A DNA stretch of 64,000 bases, taken from assembly GCF_003589595.1 (NCBI RefSeq), contig NW_020653855.1, forward strand, positions 93,990 to 157,989, read 5' to 3'. How positions within the stretch are numbered: position 1 is the first letter of the stretch; every line of letters begins with the position of its first letter. This stretch comes from Hyposmocoma kahamanoa (lineage: Eukaryota > Arthropoda > Insecta > Lepidoptera > Cosmopterigidae). Of the stretch, positions 38,637 through 50,179 are shown in pieces. The notes under the pieces are model-generated. The model was not told the DNA's origin and made no database searches. It saw only the letters and a program-made list of their open reading frames with translations. The translations under genes and the position numbers were made by a program.

Positions 38637-38927
38637 TTCGAAGCTGTCAATTAGTTCAATTTGCGAATTCAGTGTTGCTACAGTGAAAAATAAATGTTAT
38701 TTTTTAGGGCTACGTAACGAAAATGCTAAAAAACACTTACAGATTTTTCAAGTACCTGTCTATCTGTACTCGTCAAAAATTAAATAGAAGCCTTTTAATC
38801 CACACTTTTCAATTTGTACTCTTTCGACCTAAGATTACTAAGTTAACAAAAAAAAACTGCTACATTTGACACATTTGCAACATTTGACTGACGGGATAGC
38901 GAGGCCGGCACAACTGTAATCTAAGAC

Positions 38928-39333
38928 CATTGAGTATATAACCAGAAATAGAGACGAAATGTCATTTAATTTGTTTGAAAACTATTCTGCCACATCAACA
39001 ACGGTGACAACTGCGCTCCGATTGGCCAGCACGAATTCGAAACAATTGACGGGTGTCGTCAATTGTTTCACTTCAAATCGACCAGTTTAACTTAAGCTTT
39101 GCTATAATAGACAGCAATTTAAAAATTACGTATTTTAATATTTAATTAACGACGAAATGTGATTCCGCTTATTTTGTAATTAGATGTTTTGTTGTTTTCC
39201 CTAACCACCGGATGGAACAGCCCCCCATAGTTAGAGATAATATCTTTATTACAATAATTTTTGGAATATACGGAGACGTACAACAGGTCAGTTGTTGGCG
39301 CTGTACTATTTCAGCTTTCTAATTTGTGATTTG
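38928..39333. mobile_element. MITE family G, copy 2 (right end lost)
   Basis: Left end cattgagtatataaccagaa, same direction as copy 1, ending at 'tttcagctttctaatttgtg' where family B begins. Confidence 0.85.
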
Positions 39334-39467
39334 TGAACCCTTCAAAACCGGAACGCAGTAATGTCCATATCACCGCTTGGCGGCAGAAATAGGTAAGATA
39401 CAGGATAGTACCTACTTCTCAGGTCGAACTAACTCTTTCACAGGGAGCTCTACTCCTTCTGATTTAT
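39334..39467 (-). mobile_element. SINE-like repeat family B, copy 10 (head only)
   Basis: Minus strand: agagctccctgtgaaagagt to 'gcgttccggttttgaagggt', directly against the broken end of the family G MITE. Confidence 0.82.
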
Positions 39468-40139
39468 GTATCTCCTGTTGTTTACTATGATATTCACCGT
39501 AATTCAAAAGCCCTAGGATTTCCCATGACGCAATATTTAAAAAAGAACTATTGACAATAGGAACGTTGGTGTTGAAAAGGTGTAAAAGTAATATTCGAAA
39601 TCTTTTCAGACAACGCCATATCGCGATCTCAAAGTAAATAACTAAAGCACTTGTGTTACGGAAATCGGAAACAGGACAGTACCATAGAATATCGAATCCG
39701 GGACTGCAGAGATGGCTGTCGCCATGAAAACCACCAAATCACTCGACCACGGATAACGTCAAATTGCATTTTAGACTAACTTTTTGCATTATAGGACTAT
39801 CTCGATACCTCACTAACACTACGCCAACATAATTTTTGGAGCTGTTTTGTTTTTATATTCTTGTTCCTTCTTTTTTACTCAAAATTCGTTTGGCATAGTG
39901 TTCATTTGAGGTATGGATCCAACTTATCAGAGTTGTATTATAATCCGCTTTCGACGACATCATTTTAACATATTTCTTTACAATTATTCATGTAAATAAG
40001 AAAGCAGGCTCATTTATTCTGGCTACAAAGCATGAAACTATGTACACACGGACTCTGTGATGGAATTTTAAAAGAAGTGAGTAAACATTGTAAGTATCAA
40101 TTAGAGATGTGCTAAGAGTTCCGATGGTTCTTTTCTTGA

Positions 40140-40570
40140 TAATTGGTCGTAATGTTGGAAACGTGGTGTTTACGGGATGGTCTAAGTTATAAAAGCAGTG
40201 ACAATACAGTCCAAGAGCGCTCGCTTTGTAGAAGATATTTCTAGCAGTAGACTAGAAGATTCAAGTTTCCTTAGTTTAAGAGCCAAGGCGCTTCGCAATC
40301 GCTTAAGGCGCGTTCCAATTTTGTCGTTACGACAGATAGTTGTGCAGTTTAAAGTGTCGTGGCTTGTAACCAAAACCTTAACCTTTTTTGTAAACCTTTT
40401 AACCAAATTGTTCACACATAGAACAACACAATTAACTGTTGTTTACTATTTTTTTGGACGTTACGACGACAGACTGACAGTTAGACACGACAGTCGTTCA
40501 ACGATAAAATAAACGACCACGACACAGTCGCAACAGATAGTCGTGATATGGGAACAGGCTAGACGTTAAT
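40140..40570. repeat. Possible solo LTR or element end, shares block with 3.8 kb
   Basis: 'tctaagttataaaagcagtg' looks like a TATA box, followed 30 nt on by 'caagagcgctcgctttgtag'. The right third (40440-40565) is the inverse of 3838-3910. TG..CA ends and a duplication could not be fixed. Confidence 0.4.
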
Positions 40571-41267
40571 AATATAAACATATTTATTTATGTTACGAAA
40601 AACTCTACCCACGCTGCACGGAACAATAAATATAGTAGAAGTGCTTAGTTTGCATAGTACGTGTGCCAAAAGTACGTGAAGTTCCACATACTTATATTAT
40701 GGTCGTCAATATCAATTATCTCGCGCAAAACCTCGGAAATCGTAAAAAAAATGCCTTATTTTGCTAGTTTAGGCACACGTGTCACGCGAACTACTCACTT
40801 CCACTGTATTTATTATTCTGTGATTAGAATTATAACTACATAGTGCGTTGAAAAGGCGCACGGCGCCGGAACGCGTGCGTGTCGGACAAGGGGTCAGGAG
40901 ACGAAGCTGGGAGAAGTGCTGCGGTGCGTAAGCCGCGTTACGTTACACCATCGCATTGCTCGTGTGGCATTTGGTGCATTGAAATCATCTGCCGTCCGAA
41001 AACTAAAATGCACCCCAGTAACAAAAATTTTTTTGAGATATAAAAAACCATAACCCAGATTTGAAATATTGAAATTGTTTAATGACATTCCAGCTATGCA
41101 TCGTAAGGATAAGTTCCTATAAGTCAAACACGTCAACTAATTTTAACTGTTTGTGCTCTATCTTTTGCTAGTTAAAACGGATATATGACCATTTGTCACT
41201 TAACCGCGCAACGCCCGTGTGGCATCGCTCTAATTTTGCCTTTAAACTACTAAACGAAGTGATCGCT

Positions 41268-41528
41268 TTAGTAGCAGTAGAGCTAATTGTGAAACTGCCA
41301 CCTTACCTATTTCTGCCGCCAGTAATTTCAATATTCCGGTTTGGAAGGGTAGGAGTGCTGGTGAAAATACAGGCATATGAGACTTGTCAACTTATCTACC
41401 TGTCTCAGGGTGACGGACACAGTGGCAGTGCCCCTAAGATCTTTGCGATGAAAAGTTCTAAGTGGCACTGCAACTGTTATGGATAGGCGAGTCGCTTACC
41501 ACCAAGTGCACGCCTTGTTCTTTCCACC
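41268..41528 (+). mobile_element. SINE-like repeat family B, copy 11
   Basis: 'gtagcagtagagctaattgt', 'ggagtgctggtgaaaataca', 'gggtgacggacacagtggca', 'accaagtgcacgccttgttc'. The end is met by the foldback element at 41532. Confidence 0.85.
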
Positions 41529-41531
41529 ACT

Positions 41532-41945
41532 GTGACCGTCAAGATGGCTGGTCACCTGTCGCATCTGACACTGAGTGTACATTCAAGAATTGCTACCTTT
41601 TCTAAATAATTGCTACCGTTGATATATTATGAGAAATTAGAAAAAATAATTGACCTTCGTTAAATTTTCAATCGGTTATTTTTTTTAAATAATGTAGATA
41701 AGAAGCGTAGGTATACATCTAATTCGTGAAAGTAGCAATTATTGGTAATACATACTTCTGGAAAATCTGCTCCCTTCATGCTGAACAAAGTGGCGACCAG
41801 TCATCCTGACGTCAGAATGGCTGGTCAGTATTTTTTTTGATTTCTCAGAATATATCAAAGGTAGCAATTATGTACAAAAGGTAGCAAATTGAATATACAC
41901 TGAGTGCCAGATGCGACAGGCGACCAGCCATCCTGATACGGTCAC
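41532..41945. mobile_element. Foldback element T with about 115-bp arms
   Basis: Left arm gtgaccgtcaagatggctgg, right arm (other strand) gtgaccgtatcaggatggct, continuing through 'gcatctg(a/g)cact(g/c)agtgta' and 'aattgctacctttt'. The core carries a further inner pair gaccagtcatcctgacgtc / gacgtcagaatggctggtc. Confidence 0.88.
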
Positions 41946-42352
41946 CCACTTGGTATTAACCAAAAAAAACCGAAATCTGCACATATTTCGAAAGAACTCA
42001 AGAGGTTTCAATTCAAGCAAATATCAAACCTGCTTTAGTACTTACAATTCTTACTATGTAGCTCTTACTAATACCTATAGCTAAGGAGAAAGACCATTGC
42101 CCAAGTAAGTTAGTGTTGGATGTTCTTAAACTCGTCGACTTTGTCTTAAACCAACACCGCCAACAGCTCCGATGTGTTACCTATTAATTATCACGCGTTG
42201 CGCAAACTAGACCGATTATTTTACATCCTACTATTTGTGGTAACCAGTGAGACGAGTACCTCTCATGCTCCATTATAATCTATTTTTTAGTAAAAATGTA
42301 AAGAAATATGATAAAATAATCAAAGTGAAAGAATCATTTATTTATTTTTTAA

Positions 42353-42878
42353 CATCGAGTATATAACCAGAAATAGAGATGAAATAAGGACCATACGTTC
42401 CTGGTAACTCATCGGTGGTACATCACTTATAAATATCAACACTCGTTTGCACTGAAATGTAGACAGCGCCAACAATGACCTGTGTGTACGTCTCCGTATA
42501 TTCCAAAAATATTCTGTATTTATTGTAATAAAGATCTATATAATAATTATATATTAATAATCTATATCTATTATAATAATCTCTGACAATGGGGAGCTGT
42601 TACGTCTGGTGTGGGAAAAACACCAAAACATCTAATTACAAAACAAACTGAATAAAATTTCATCGGTAATTATTGCAAATTTTCGTCCATTATAACAAAT
42701 CTCAAGTTAACTGGTCGTTTTGAAGTGAAACAATTGACAACACCGTGACAACACCCGTCAATTGTTTTTAATTCGGGCTGGCCAATCGGAGCGCAGTTGT
42801 CACAGTAATGATATGGCAGAATAGTTGTCAAACAAATAAAATGACATTTCGTCTCTATTTCTAGTTATATACTCCATG
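42353..42878. mobile_element. MITE family G, copy 3 (complete, reversed)
   Basis: 526 bp with catcgagtatataaccagaa at the left and 'tctagttatatactccatg' at the right. The interior runs opposite to copy 1 (gttggcgctgt.. appears as 'acagcgccaacaatgacctg'). Confidence 0.88.
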
Positions 42879-42892
42879 TTTTTTTAAGCTAC

Positions 42893-43255
42893 TGCTCGTT
42901 CACTACGCTGACCTCCATGAGAAGACAAGCAAGAAACTCCAGGGATTTCTCTTTTCAAATACACTTAAATGCCATGGAATAAATACACTTTGAATCATAA
43001 TTGTGTGGAATCAAGACTCATGTTGTCTTTCCATACATCTTTATCTAACAAGTACTCTTCAATTTTGTAATGACTTTTCAATTAAAATACTATTGATGTA
43101 AGTTTTAAACTTAGGAAATTATAATCTTAATATATACTCCGGAATCTTATTGTAAAAACGTATACAGTTCCCCATAAATGAATCGTTTACCTTAGTTAAA
43201 AGAAATCGTGGTACCATGAGTTTGATCTTAGTTCTAAGGTTAAAATTATTGATAT
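42893..43255 (-). pseudogene. Non-LTR RT C-terminal remnant, copy 2
   Basis: Minus strand reads T/KLMVPRFLLTKVNDSFMGN with shared downstream words 'ggaaagacaacatgagtct' and 'ctcatggaggtcagcgtagt'. Broken by stops. Confidence 0.7.
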
Positions 43256-43685
43256 CTTTTTTCTTAATGAATTTATGTATATTTTTACGCGCATACAAAA
43301 TATTTTAGTAAATGTACTGTGATGCCACAGTTAATCTCCTTAAACTTTTCTCTGGGAGAAACCCGAGAACCTAAACGGTACACAGAACTAAAAGGGCATT
43401 TATTTTATTATTTTATCATATTTATTTAAAACGGCAACTTAACTTAAAATCCGTTTTTTCGAACTAACAACAACAGGTATGTGGATCACGATCGTCCTTG
43501 ATTATACAAAGGATTTATACAAAACGTTTGATCTGTAACTACTTTAGTATTACATTCGTGTGTCATTTTTATTGCTTAGATGTTGATTTTAGCTGTTTTT
43601 TGTCGTATCTGGCAGTAGATAAGTGGTCATGACCTACATACATGATACGATACCTAAAATACTGAATATCCGTTAATACTATTAG

Positions 43686-43781
43686 TAGCATTAGAACTCC
43701 TTGTGAAAGAGTTTATACAGGGAATTACTGCCACCTTACCTATTTCTGACGTCAAGTTTCGGTTATGAAAGGTAAGGGGGA
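43686..43781 (+). mobile_element. SINE-like repeat family B, copy 12 (head fragment)
   Basis: 'gaactccttgtgaaagagtt' to 'atgaaaggtaaggg', then cut. Confidence 0.75.
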
Positions 43782-44091
43782 CCCCGATTCAGAACTATTC
43801 TATATTTTAACCGAATCATTCGATTGGATATCGTTCTCGAATCGAAGGGCGCTTTCCGAGCTATTCAGAACATTCGAGTTAAAACGTTCGATGTCGTTAT
43901 CCAACAGCGTTTACGGAGTTAGTCGGTGAAATTATAGAGTATAAGAAAAATGAAAATTCTTTTATATACATTTTTAAGACTTTAAAGGCCTAAAATATAG
44001 GAATGCATTAGTCTTGCATTAAAATAAATTAATAAAGTTGAAATTAAGACTTCATTTAAAATAATTAGGGATTTCCGTATCACATTCTTGC

Positions 44092-44272
44092 TTTTTTTAT
44101 AACTTCAAGTGACGGGACGAACAGATCGTGCGCCGGATGGTAAACTACACGCCTGTCTATAACAGTTGCAGTGCCACTGTGAACTTAAAATCGCAAAGAT
44201 CTGAAGGGCACTGCCACTGCGCCCGTCACCCTGAGATACAAGTTGACAAGTCCCTGTAATTTCACCAGTAAA
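44092..44272 (-). mobile_element. SINE-like repeat family B, copy 13 (tail half)
   Basis: Minus strand from 'ctggtgaaattacaggg' to 'gatctgttcgtcccgtcact' and an A-rich tail (tttttttat on plus at 44092). Confidence 0.8.
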
Positions 44273-44529
44273 CAATAAACTTTGTAAACAACAGGACGTT
44301 CGGTAACTTTCATTCGATAACTGTGTTATGAATAACGTTAGTAACCTTTGCCGGTCGAGAAGTTCGAGTAATCGTAAGGGGTGTGACGTCATTTCGGTTC
44401 GATTTCGTATACGACAGTTTGCCGTTCGATTCGGGTGTTGTGAATAAAAATTAATAGAAATCGTACGATATTAGATCGAATCGGTCGACATCAGTTATCA
44501 CAAGGTTCCCGTCACTTAGTCGTTTTTGA

Positions 44530-44760
44530 GTCCTCCGGGGGTCGAGCGGCTTGCATACCGGTTTTCTTGGTGTAGCCATCTCTGAGGTACCGTGATCGAT
44601 TCCCGGGTCAATGTAGAAAACTAACTTTTCTATACTGTCTCGGGTCTGGGTGTTTGTGGTACCCACGAACGTTGTTTCCGATTTCCATAACACATGTGCT
44701 TTAGTTACTTACTTTGGGATCAGAGCAACGTATGTATTGTTGTCTAATAAGGAAAGAAAT
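44530..44760 (+). mobile_element. tRNA-derived SINE family E, copy 2
   Basis: A-box part 'ggtcgagcggcttgcatacc', B box 'tgatcgattcccgggtc', then 'tctatactgtctcgggtctg', 'ggtgtttgtggtacccacga', 'gagcaacgtatgtattgttg'. Better preserved than the copy at 9226. Confidence 0.85.
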
Positions 44761-44798
44761 AAAATTGTCTAAGTTTTTTTAACGCTTATAGACTCAGC

Positions 44799-44962
44799 GT
44801 CGTATTCCGGAACTCTACTCAATGCTCAAGTCAGGACTTCAGTATTGCAGTGAGCACTGAAAATCATACTCAAGTCCTTGCCATTAGGGTCGTATTTCCA
44901 GTGCTTGTGTTTCCAGTGCAATCCTGACTTGAGTATTAAGTAGAGTTCTAGAATACGACCCT
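44799..44962. mobile_element. Palindromic MITE family P, copy 1
   Basis: gtcgtattccggaactctac at the left, inverse gtagagttctagaatacgac at the right; inner arms actcaatgctcaagtcagga / gtgcaatcctgacttgagta. Confidence 0.85.
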
Positions 44963-45003
44963 AAGTCTCTTATAATAATGATTTTATTGTATTGCTAGAA
45001 AAT

Positions 45004-45101
45004 AATCGGGATAGCAGAAGTAGGTCAATTTTAACAAAATGTTATTCATGTTGTACGAAAAATGTTTTTATTAAATTTGACCAACTTCTGCTGTCCCGAT
45101 T
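45004..45101. repeat. Hairpin, 31-bp arms with few mismatches
   Basis: aatcgggatagcagaagtag..attttaa and its inverse ending ..cttctgctgtcccgatt. It follows palindromic element P by about 40 bp. Confidence 0.85.
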
Positions 45102-45129
45102 TTTTCTTCCGATACTAGATCTTGAGTAG

Positions 45130-45710
45130 TAGGCACTACTCTAGTGATTGCATGCTCTCTTAACTACAATCAGCCGACGTTTTGCGATAAATATGGAGCT
45201 TTATATCTACTGCAATGTAGAGGTTTATTAATATACTGTAACGCGGATTGTGCGGACGCACCATCTGTTCGGGGGGCGACCGACACTAGGTATACCTTAA
45301 CATTTCAGAACACGCTTGCATCTGTGGTTGTCGGGTCAGCGACAGATGTGACCAGCCCATTGTCACTCAGCCTATTAACCAAGAGCACACCCCGGGCACT
45401 CCATACAACGGTCGAAAGTTATTTACCTACGTGCGTGAAGTGGCAGAGTTATCCATCACTTCTAGTACTATTACATCACGTGGTCAGAGCGGCAACATAG
45501 CGAAAATTGTAACGCGAATCTGTTATCTATAATTCTATTAATAGAATCCTAATAATTATTCAAATTCATTAGGTAATATTATATATAATGTTGTTTTTCA
45601 TTAATTCACTAACTAGAATAAATTTGAAGATTTATTTAAAAAATATATTTAAAAGCACTTAAAATATTATATTTTGAGTAGGTACTGTTAAATAAGGTAA
45701 CCAAGGTACA
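45130..45710 (+). repeat. Retroelement K, fragment copy 2, part one
   Basis: Inverted relative to 57.7-58.0 kb: 'catacaacggtcgaaagtta', 'gcgaatctgttatctataat', 'aggtaaccaaggtac'. A 118-residue ORF at 45144-45500 spans its start, but it has no known motif and is not conserved in the other copies, so I do not call it a gene. Confidence 0.65.
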
Positions 45711-45812
45711 GTCAACAGCATATCAAGCTACACATTGACGTATCTTGTTCCGTTGCACTGGAGGCGATTTTCGAACAAAAATGTGTAGTCTGATGCGCTG
45801 TTGTCCGTACTT
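45711..45812. repeat. Small foldback repeat Q, copy 2
   Basis: 'acagcatatcaagctacaca', 'cttgttccgttgcactggag', 'aaaatgtgtagtctgatgcg'. It sits exactly where the K copy at 57 kb carries its RT remnant, so it marks an insertion plus deletion. Confidence 0.78.
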
Positions 45813-46330
45813 GAAATTGCGTGTCCAAGTTTATCATTACCTAGTTAACAATTAGGTATGTTCACTACGTAATATTTTATCGGCAATAGAAATGGCTAAT
45901 TCGAGAATCCTTGTCAATGAGCTGATGAAGTTATGGCGTCTCAGTTACTCTGTACTAAATAAACAAAAAAAAAACAATAACTGAATGAGTCTCAGACATA
46001 AGTTTTTTTTCTTACTTCGTTTCTTCTTTCAGACAATGAAAGATCCTCCTCTCTTTATCCTATTTTGATGAGAATAACCATCCGAACACAGCACAATTCA
46101 CGAACATTATAAATAGTAACGTACAATAATGTTATATATTAACGTACAAGTTCCGTAATGAATAAATGAAAACTATATTCAAATATCAAAGCCATCATAG
46201 CGCGAAAACGGCTCACCGACAGCCTTGCTGTCGTTCAGTCAATGTGACCGTCAATGTGTGGGGCGTGGTGCGGTATCTAAAGCTAGGGTGACGCGGTGAG
46301 TGTCCATTCTCTTTACTTTCTTATTCTCTG
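45813..46330 (+). repeat. Retroelement K, fragment copy 2, part two
   Basis: 'gtttatcattacctagttaa', 'caataactgaatgagtctca', 'atttataaatagtaacgtac' order, 'cgcgaaaacggctcaccgac', 'gcggtatctaaagctagg'. The inverse of 56690-57245. Confidence 0.72.
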
Positions 46331-46398
46331 CCAAGAGGTACGACATTTACTTTAACTCTCTGACCTTACACTTTTCGTTTCCAATCCTGTCTCTGAAA

Positions 46399-46550
46399 CA
46401 TCGAATATATAACCAGAAATATATACGAAATGTCATTTAATTTGTTTGAAAACTATCCTGCCAAATCATTACGGTGACAACTGCGCTCCGATTGGCCAGC
46501 TCGAATTCGAAACAAATGACGCGTGTCGTCAATTGTTTCACTTTAAATCC
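46399..46550. mobile_element. MITE family G, copy 4 (left end only)
   Basis: catcgaatatataaccagaa through 'gacaactgcgctccgattgg' and 'gtgtcgtcaattgtttcact', then breaks off. Confidence 0.8.
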
Positions 46551-46888
46551 TTTTACCGCTATGACCATAGCTATGACAATAATATTATGTTTTTACTTTT
46601 GTGTTTAATATTTATTTGTGTCATACTAATAAGGCAATAAAGTCATTATCTATCTACCTATCTATTATTGTTCACGTCTTGTGTCAGGTTACTACTGGAA
46701 AGTAACCTGTTGTTGTTGAGAACTTTAGTTTTCAGGCTTTGTGTTATTTACGACGAAAATATACGACGCAACTTTCCGAACGCTATCTAGCAGCCTGAAC
46801 AACAAACGAAGGACCTACTATCAGTAAAACAAACTATTTACCGCTCGGTACCCTATCTATTACTAATCCAGAGACAGTGCGGCTAACC

Positions 46889-47095
46889 TGGGGCTCTCGA
46901 AGCGCAAAATCCGTAGTTGCCGCTGTTTTCGTATTATGGGTGACCTACAGACTTGAGTTTCGATATCAGGGCTAGAACTAAGAATGTATGACAACGCGAT
47001 TGGACAGTTTCAAACGGGCCCGCCTTTTCGTCGGCGGACTTCGAGAGTTCCGTAGGTCATTCGGATAAGGATTTCATGCTTCGAGAGCAGGGCGC
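46889..47095. mobile_element. MITE family N, copy 1 (diverged)
   Basis: Arms 'ctctcgaagcgcaaaatccg' and inverse of 'atttcatgcttcgagag'; middle 'ggctagaactaagaatgtat', shared with 52170-52385. Confidence 0.75.
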
Positions 47096-47139
47096 ATGAA
47101 TGCGGTGGTAACGGAAGCCCGTAAACAATAGTTGAAATC

Positions 47140-47427
47140 CATTGACTTACAAATAAACGGACGACGGGTCTAATAAAAAACCACGAGAAAAATGTCCCAA
47201 GTCAACCTATTTAAACGTAGTGACATGTCAAGTAATATGAAAAAGCTACACCGTTGAATTTAAATTGTAATGTCATCGCAGTACTGTCTGTCTCGTTGCT
47301 TGCTTCGCTGTCACAAGAAACAGACGAAGACTAAAGCGTGAATGACGCTCTGTATACGATTTTAACGCCCTATAAGTTCGGACACTTTTTAGCGCGGACC
47401 CGACGTCCATATAATTGTAAGTCAATG
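47140..47427. mobile_element. hAT-like MITE, copy 2, with 8-bp target duplication
   Basis: 288 bp; CATTGACTTAC at both ends; TTGAAATC on both sides (47132-47139, 47428-47435). It has few differences from 3540-3825 over the whole length, so one or both inserted recently. Confidence 0.92.
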
Positions 47428-47793
47428 TTGAAATCTATTGGAAATATTTCTGACTTAACACATAAACATGGCAACTGGTTTTTAAAAAACCGACCGCTAA
47501 AACCGAAACGTCAATTAAAGAGACGATTATTCAATTAATTTCAATTCGTGCGTACGCTGCGGCTTTTTTGACGGTGTAGTGCGTCTGGCATGTTTGCCGT
47601 GAATAGAAGATGATTTTTTCGCCATAATACGAAAGAGACATTGGTCATTTCTCACGAGAATGAATAATTCGACCAATATTATTGTTAAGAACAATATGCG
47701 ATATGAACCTATACTACTTTGTAAGTGAACATTTAATTTTTAAGATATAAATAAATTAATTATAATTATACTATTATTTGTATATATATTAAC

Positions 47794-47965
47794 AGACTCC
47801 GTAGTCGAACGGTTACCATGTCGGACTGTCACGCAGAGGTCCCAGGTGCGATTCTCGGGCCGGGAGAAATATTTGCATGGCCTATATTTATTTCTCCATG
47901 GCACCCACGACACATTCCTAGAGCGGGGCTATGTTGAGTGTGTACGTTATTATTATTATTAATGT
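47794..47965 (+). mobile_element. SINE family A, copy 7
   Basis: Head 'gactccgtagtcgaacggtt' (A box changed), B-box region 'ggtgcgattctcggg', body shortened by about 40 bp after 'tatttatttctc', tail (TTA)n. Confidence 0.88.
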
Positions 47966-48897
47966 AAATTCAATTTAATTTAATTCTCAATTATTTACTT
48001 GTTTAATAATAATAATTGTTAATAACATTCAATTTAATTGTTATGTAATTTATTATGTAATGTTAAATTCATTAATGGGTGTTGTATACAAGGTTTTTTA
48101 TTTATTTTTTATTAATCCACTTTTTCGACTCGATTCCGTACAGTATAAATACATAAAAAAATGTGCTAAATAAAACTCTATTTGAAATCATCTCAACAAC
48201 TCGTTTGAACCAATCATAGATATGTTCAAGTTTGTAGAGTCAAGATCATATGTAATCGCTTGGAGTATTCCAAGAGAATGACTAAGATAATAAGTACCTA
48301 TATTGTGCATACTGAACAAAGAACAAATAGTATAAACTCTCCTATCGGCGTATAATAAAAAAGGGCTGAAAAAATACGGGAATCCGCAGTCAGAAATCGG
48401 GCTCTTATTAATAAAGTTTCCGTTTCGATAAGATTCGGATATTGACCGGACCATGAATTTATGAACCGTTTCCGGAGCAAACGAAAAAAGATTTCCGGAA
48501 GATAGCGAATCTGAAGCAGCACTTCAAGATTTTTGAACTCAATTTTAACAGAAAAAGACTACTTCTCCTTTATTCAAATTAGTAGGTAAATTACATACAG
48601 TAGTAGTGATTTTTTTACCAACCGATTTTAAACTTTAGGTTCAATATTCTTTGACGAACGTACAAGCTGTAGATGCCGTCATGCCGTCCGATATTTTTGA
48701 CGTTAAATAAAATTTCGATTGTCGGGTCATCTAACCAAAGCACTCATTGACACAATGATTAACGCAGCCAAGAAGAGAAGGCTGCGGTGAGGTTATTCAA
48801 AAATCTCTCACGAGATGTCACGACGAACGCCGAAAGTCAGTACGAAGATCTATTACAAAAACACGTATGAGAATTTCGACGACTTTGTAACTGGACC

Positions 48898-48965
48898 CAT
48901 GGCTCAGATGGTTAGCACAAGGCTATGGTGCAGCCGTTTGACAACCTTCTGGTTCTGAGCACAAA
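48898..48965 (+). mobile_element. tRNA-like SINE head, doubtful
   Basis: 'tggctcagatggttagcaca' matches an A box; 'ttctggttctgagcac' is a poor B box. The words do not match families A, C or E. It may be a single decayed SINE. Confidence 0.35.
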
Positions 48966-49765
48966 AATGTGGAGAAAATTGTTAAACAAACAACCAAATC
49001 ACAGAAGACATGATCGTATGCAAACTGCAGAGCGATTTCGTCATTTGTTAATCTATGCATACCCACCCTACATTTTATTAATAATATCTACCCACCCACC
49101 TTAGGCAATTTCTAGTGAGCAAATATTGTCATTTGACAAATCGTTAACGTTATCATTAAAAAGTTGAACAATGCTTTTAAAAATTTCTTTAAAAATTCGA
49201 ACCATTATTGAACATTATAGAACCGGGTATTGTAACTGGCAGTCCATACAAGCCGCTCTACCAATTTACTCGGATGTTAAATTACGAAATTTAGTATTGG
49301 TTTTAAAAATACGTTGATTATCTTCAAGCAACACTCCACTGTATTGCTTATACTATTTGATATTTGATTATAATATTTATAGAAATTGATTTCATGTTTT
49401 CTTTGTTCAATACGTAAGATGGCTCTCAGAACCAAAAGGTCGGTTTGGGCATGTTAGGGGGTCGGGGGCTTTACCATGAACTCTTATAATCTTGAAAGCA
49501 ACATAGGAATCTATGCGAAGGACCGCAAGGCTTCCCAGTGTGTTAAACCGAACGGTTTACTGCGATTGCCAACGCGCCTATCCCGTTCGACAGTTGTAAA
49601 TAATTATTATGGCGGCCATGAATACACCCTTTTGTTGTCTTGTTTTTTTACATACAGCAGAATCCTAACCTCTGAAAACCTACATCTATTACATTTTTTC
49701 TAAGTACCTACACGTCTCTTCGTCAAAACTAGTTTTTCTAGTTATGACTAAGAGCTTAGAGCTAA

Positions 49766-49813
49766 CATGAGTTTGGACTTAGCTCTAACCGTAGAGCTAA
49801 GTCCACACTCATG
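49766..49813. repeat. Hairpin, 22-bp arms, one or two mismatches
   Basis: catgagtttggacttagctc / gagctaagtccacactcatg. It adjoins the RT remnant and its right arm is part of that remnant, so it looks like a local inverted duplication. Confidence 0.82.
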
Positions 49814-50170
49814 GTACCACAATTTCGTTTGCCCAAGGTAAACGACTCTTTTATGGGGAACTGTACACGTTTTTACAATAAGATTTCGGAGCATGTATTA
49901 AGATTATCATTTTCTAAGTTGAAAAACCCCATTAAAAACTATTTTGATTAAAAAGTCATATTAAAAAATTTAAGACTACGTGTTACATAAAGATGTATGG
50001 AAAAGACGACATGGCTCCATGAATCCACACAAATTTAATTCAAAGTGTATTCCATGGCAGTTTATTTGAAAAGAGCAATCCCTAGAGTTCTTGTAGTAGA
50101 GTCCCTAGAGTAGAGTTCTAGCTCGTTCTTCTCAGGGAGGTCAGCGTAGTGAACGAGCAGTAGCTTAAAT
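49785..50170 (+). pseudogene. Non-LTR RT C-terminal remnant, copy 3
   Basis: Plus strand: RAKSTLMVPQFRLPKVNDSF, then MGNCTRFYNKISEHVLRLSF, then a stop. 3' words 'cagggaggtcagcgtagtga' are shared with copy 2. The best copy for reading the frame. Confidence 0.8.
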
Positions 50171-50179
50171 GTGACGTTT

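Noticed and set aside
38428..38787. 119-codon plus-strand ORF
   Set aside because: Low-complexity, no motif, and opposite to another equally doubtful ORF.
45144..45500. 118-codon ORF
   Set aside because: The only unbroken ORF of its size upstream of the gene, but it lies in repeat K, has no motif, and the inverted copies do not keep the frame.
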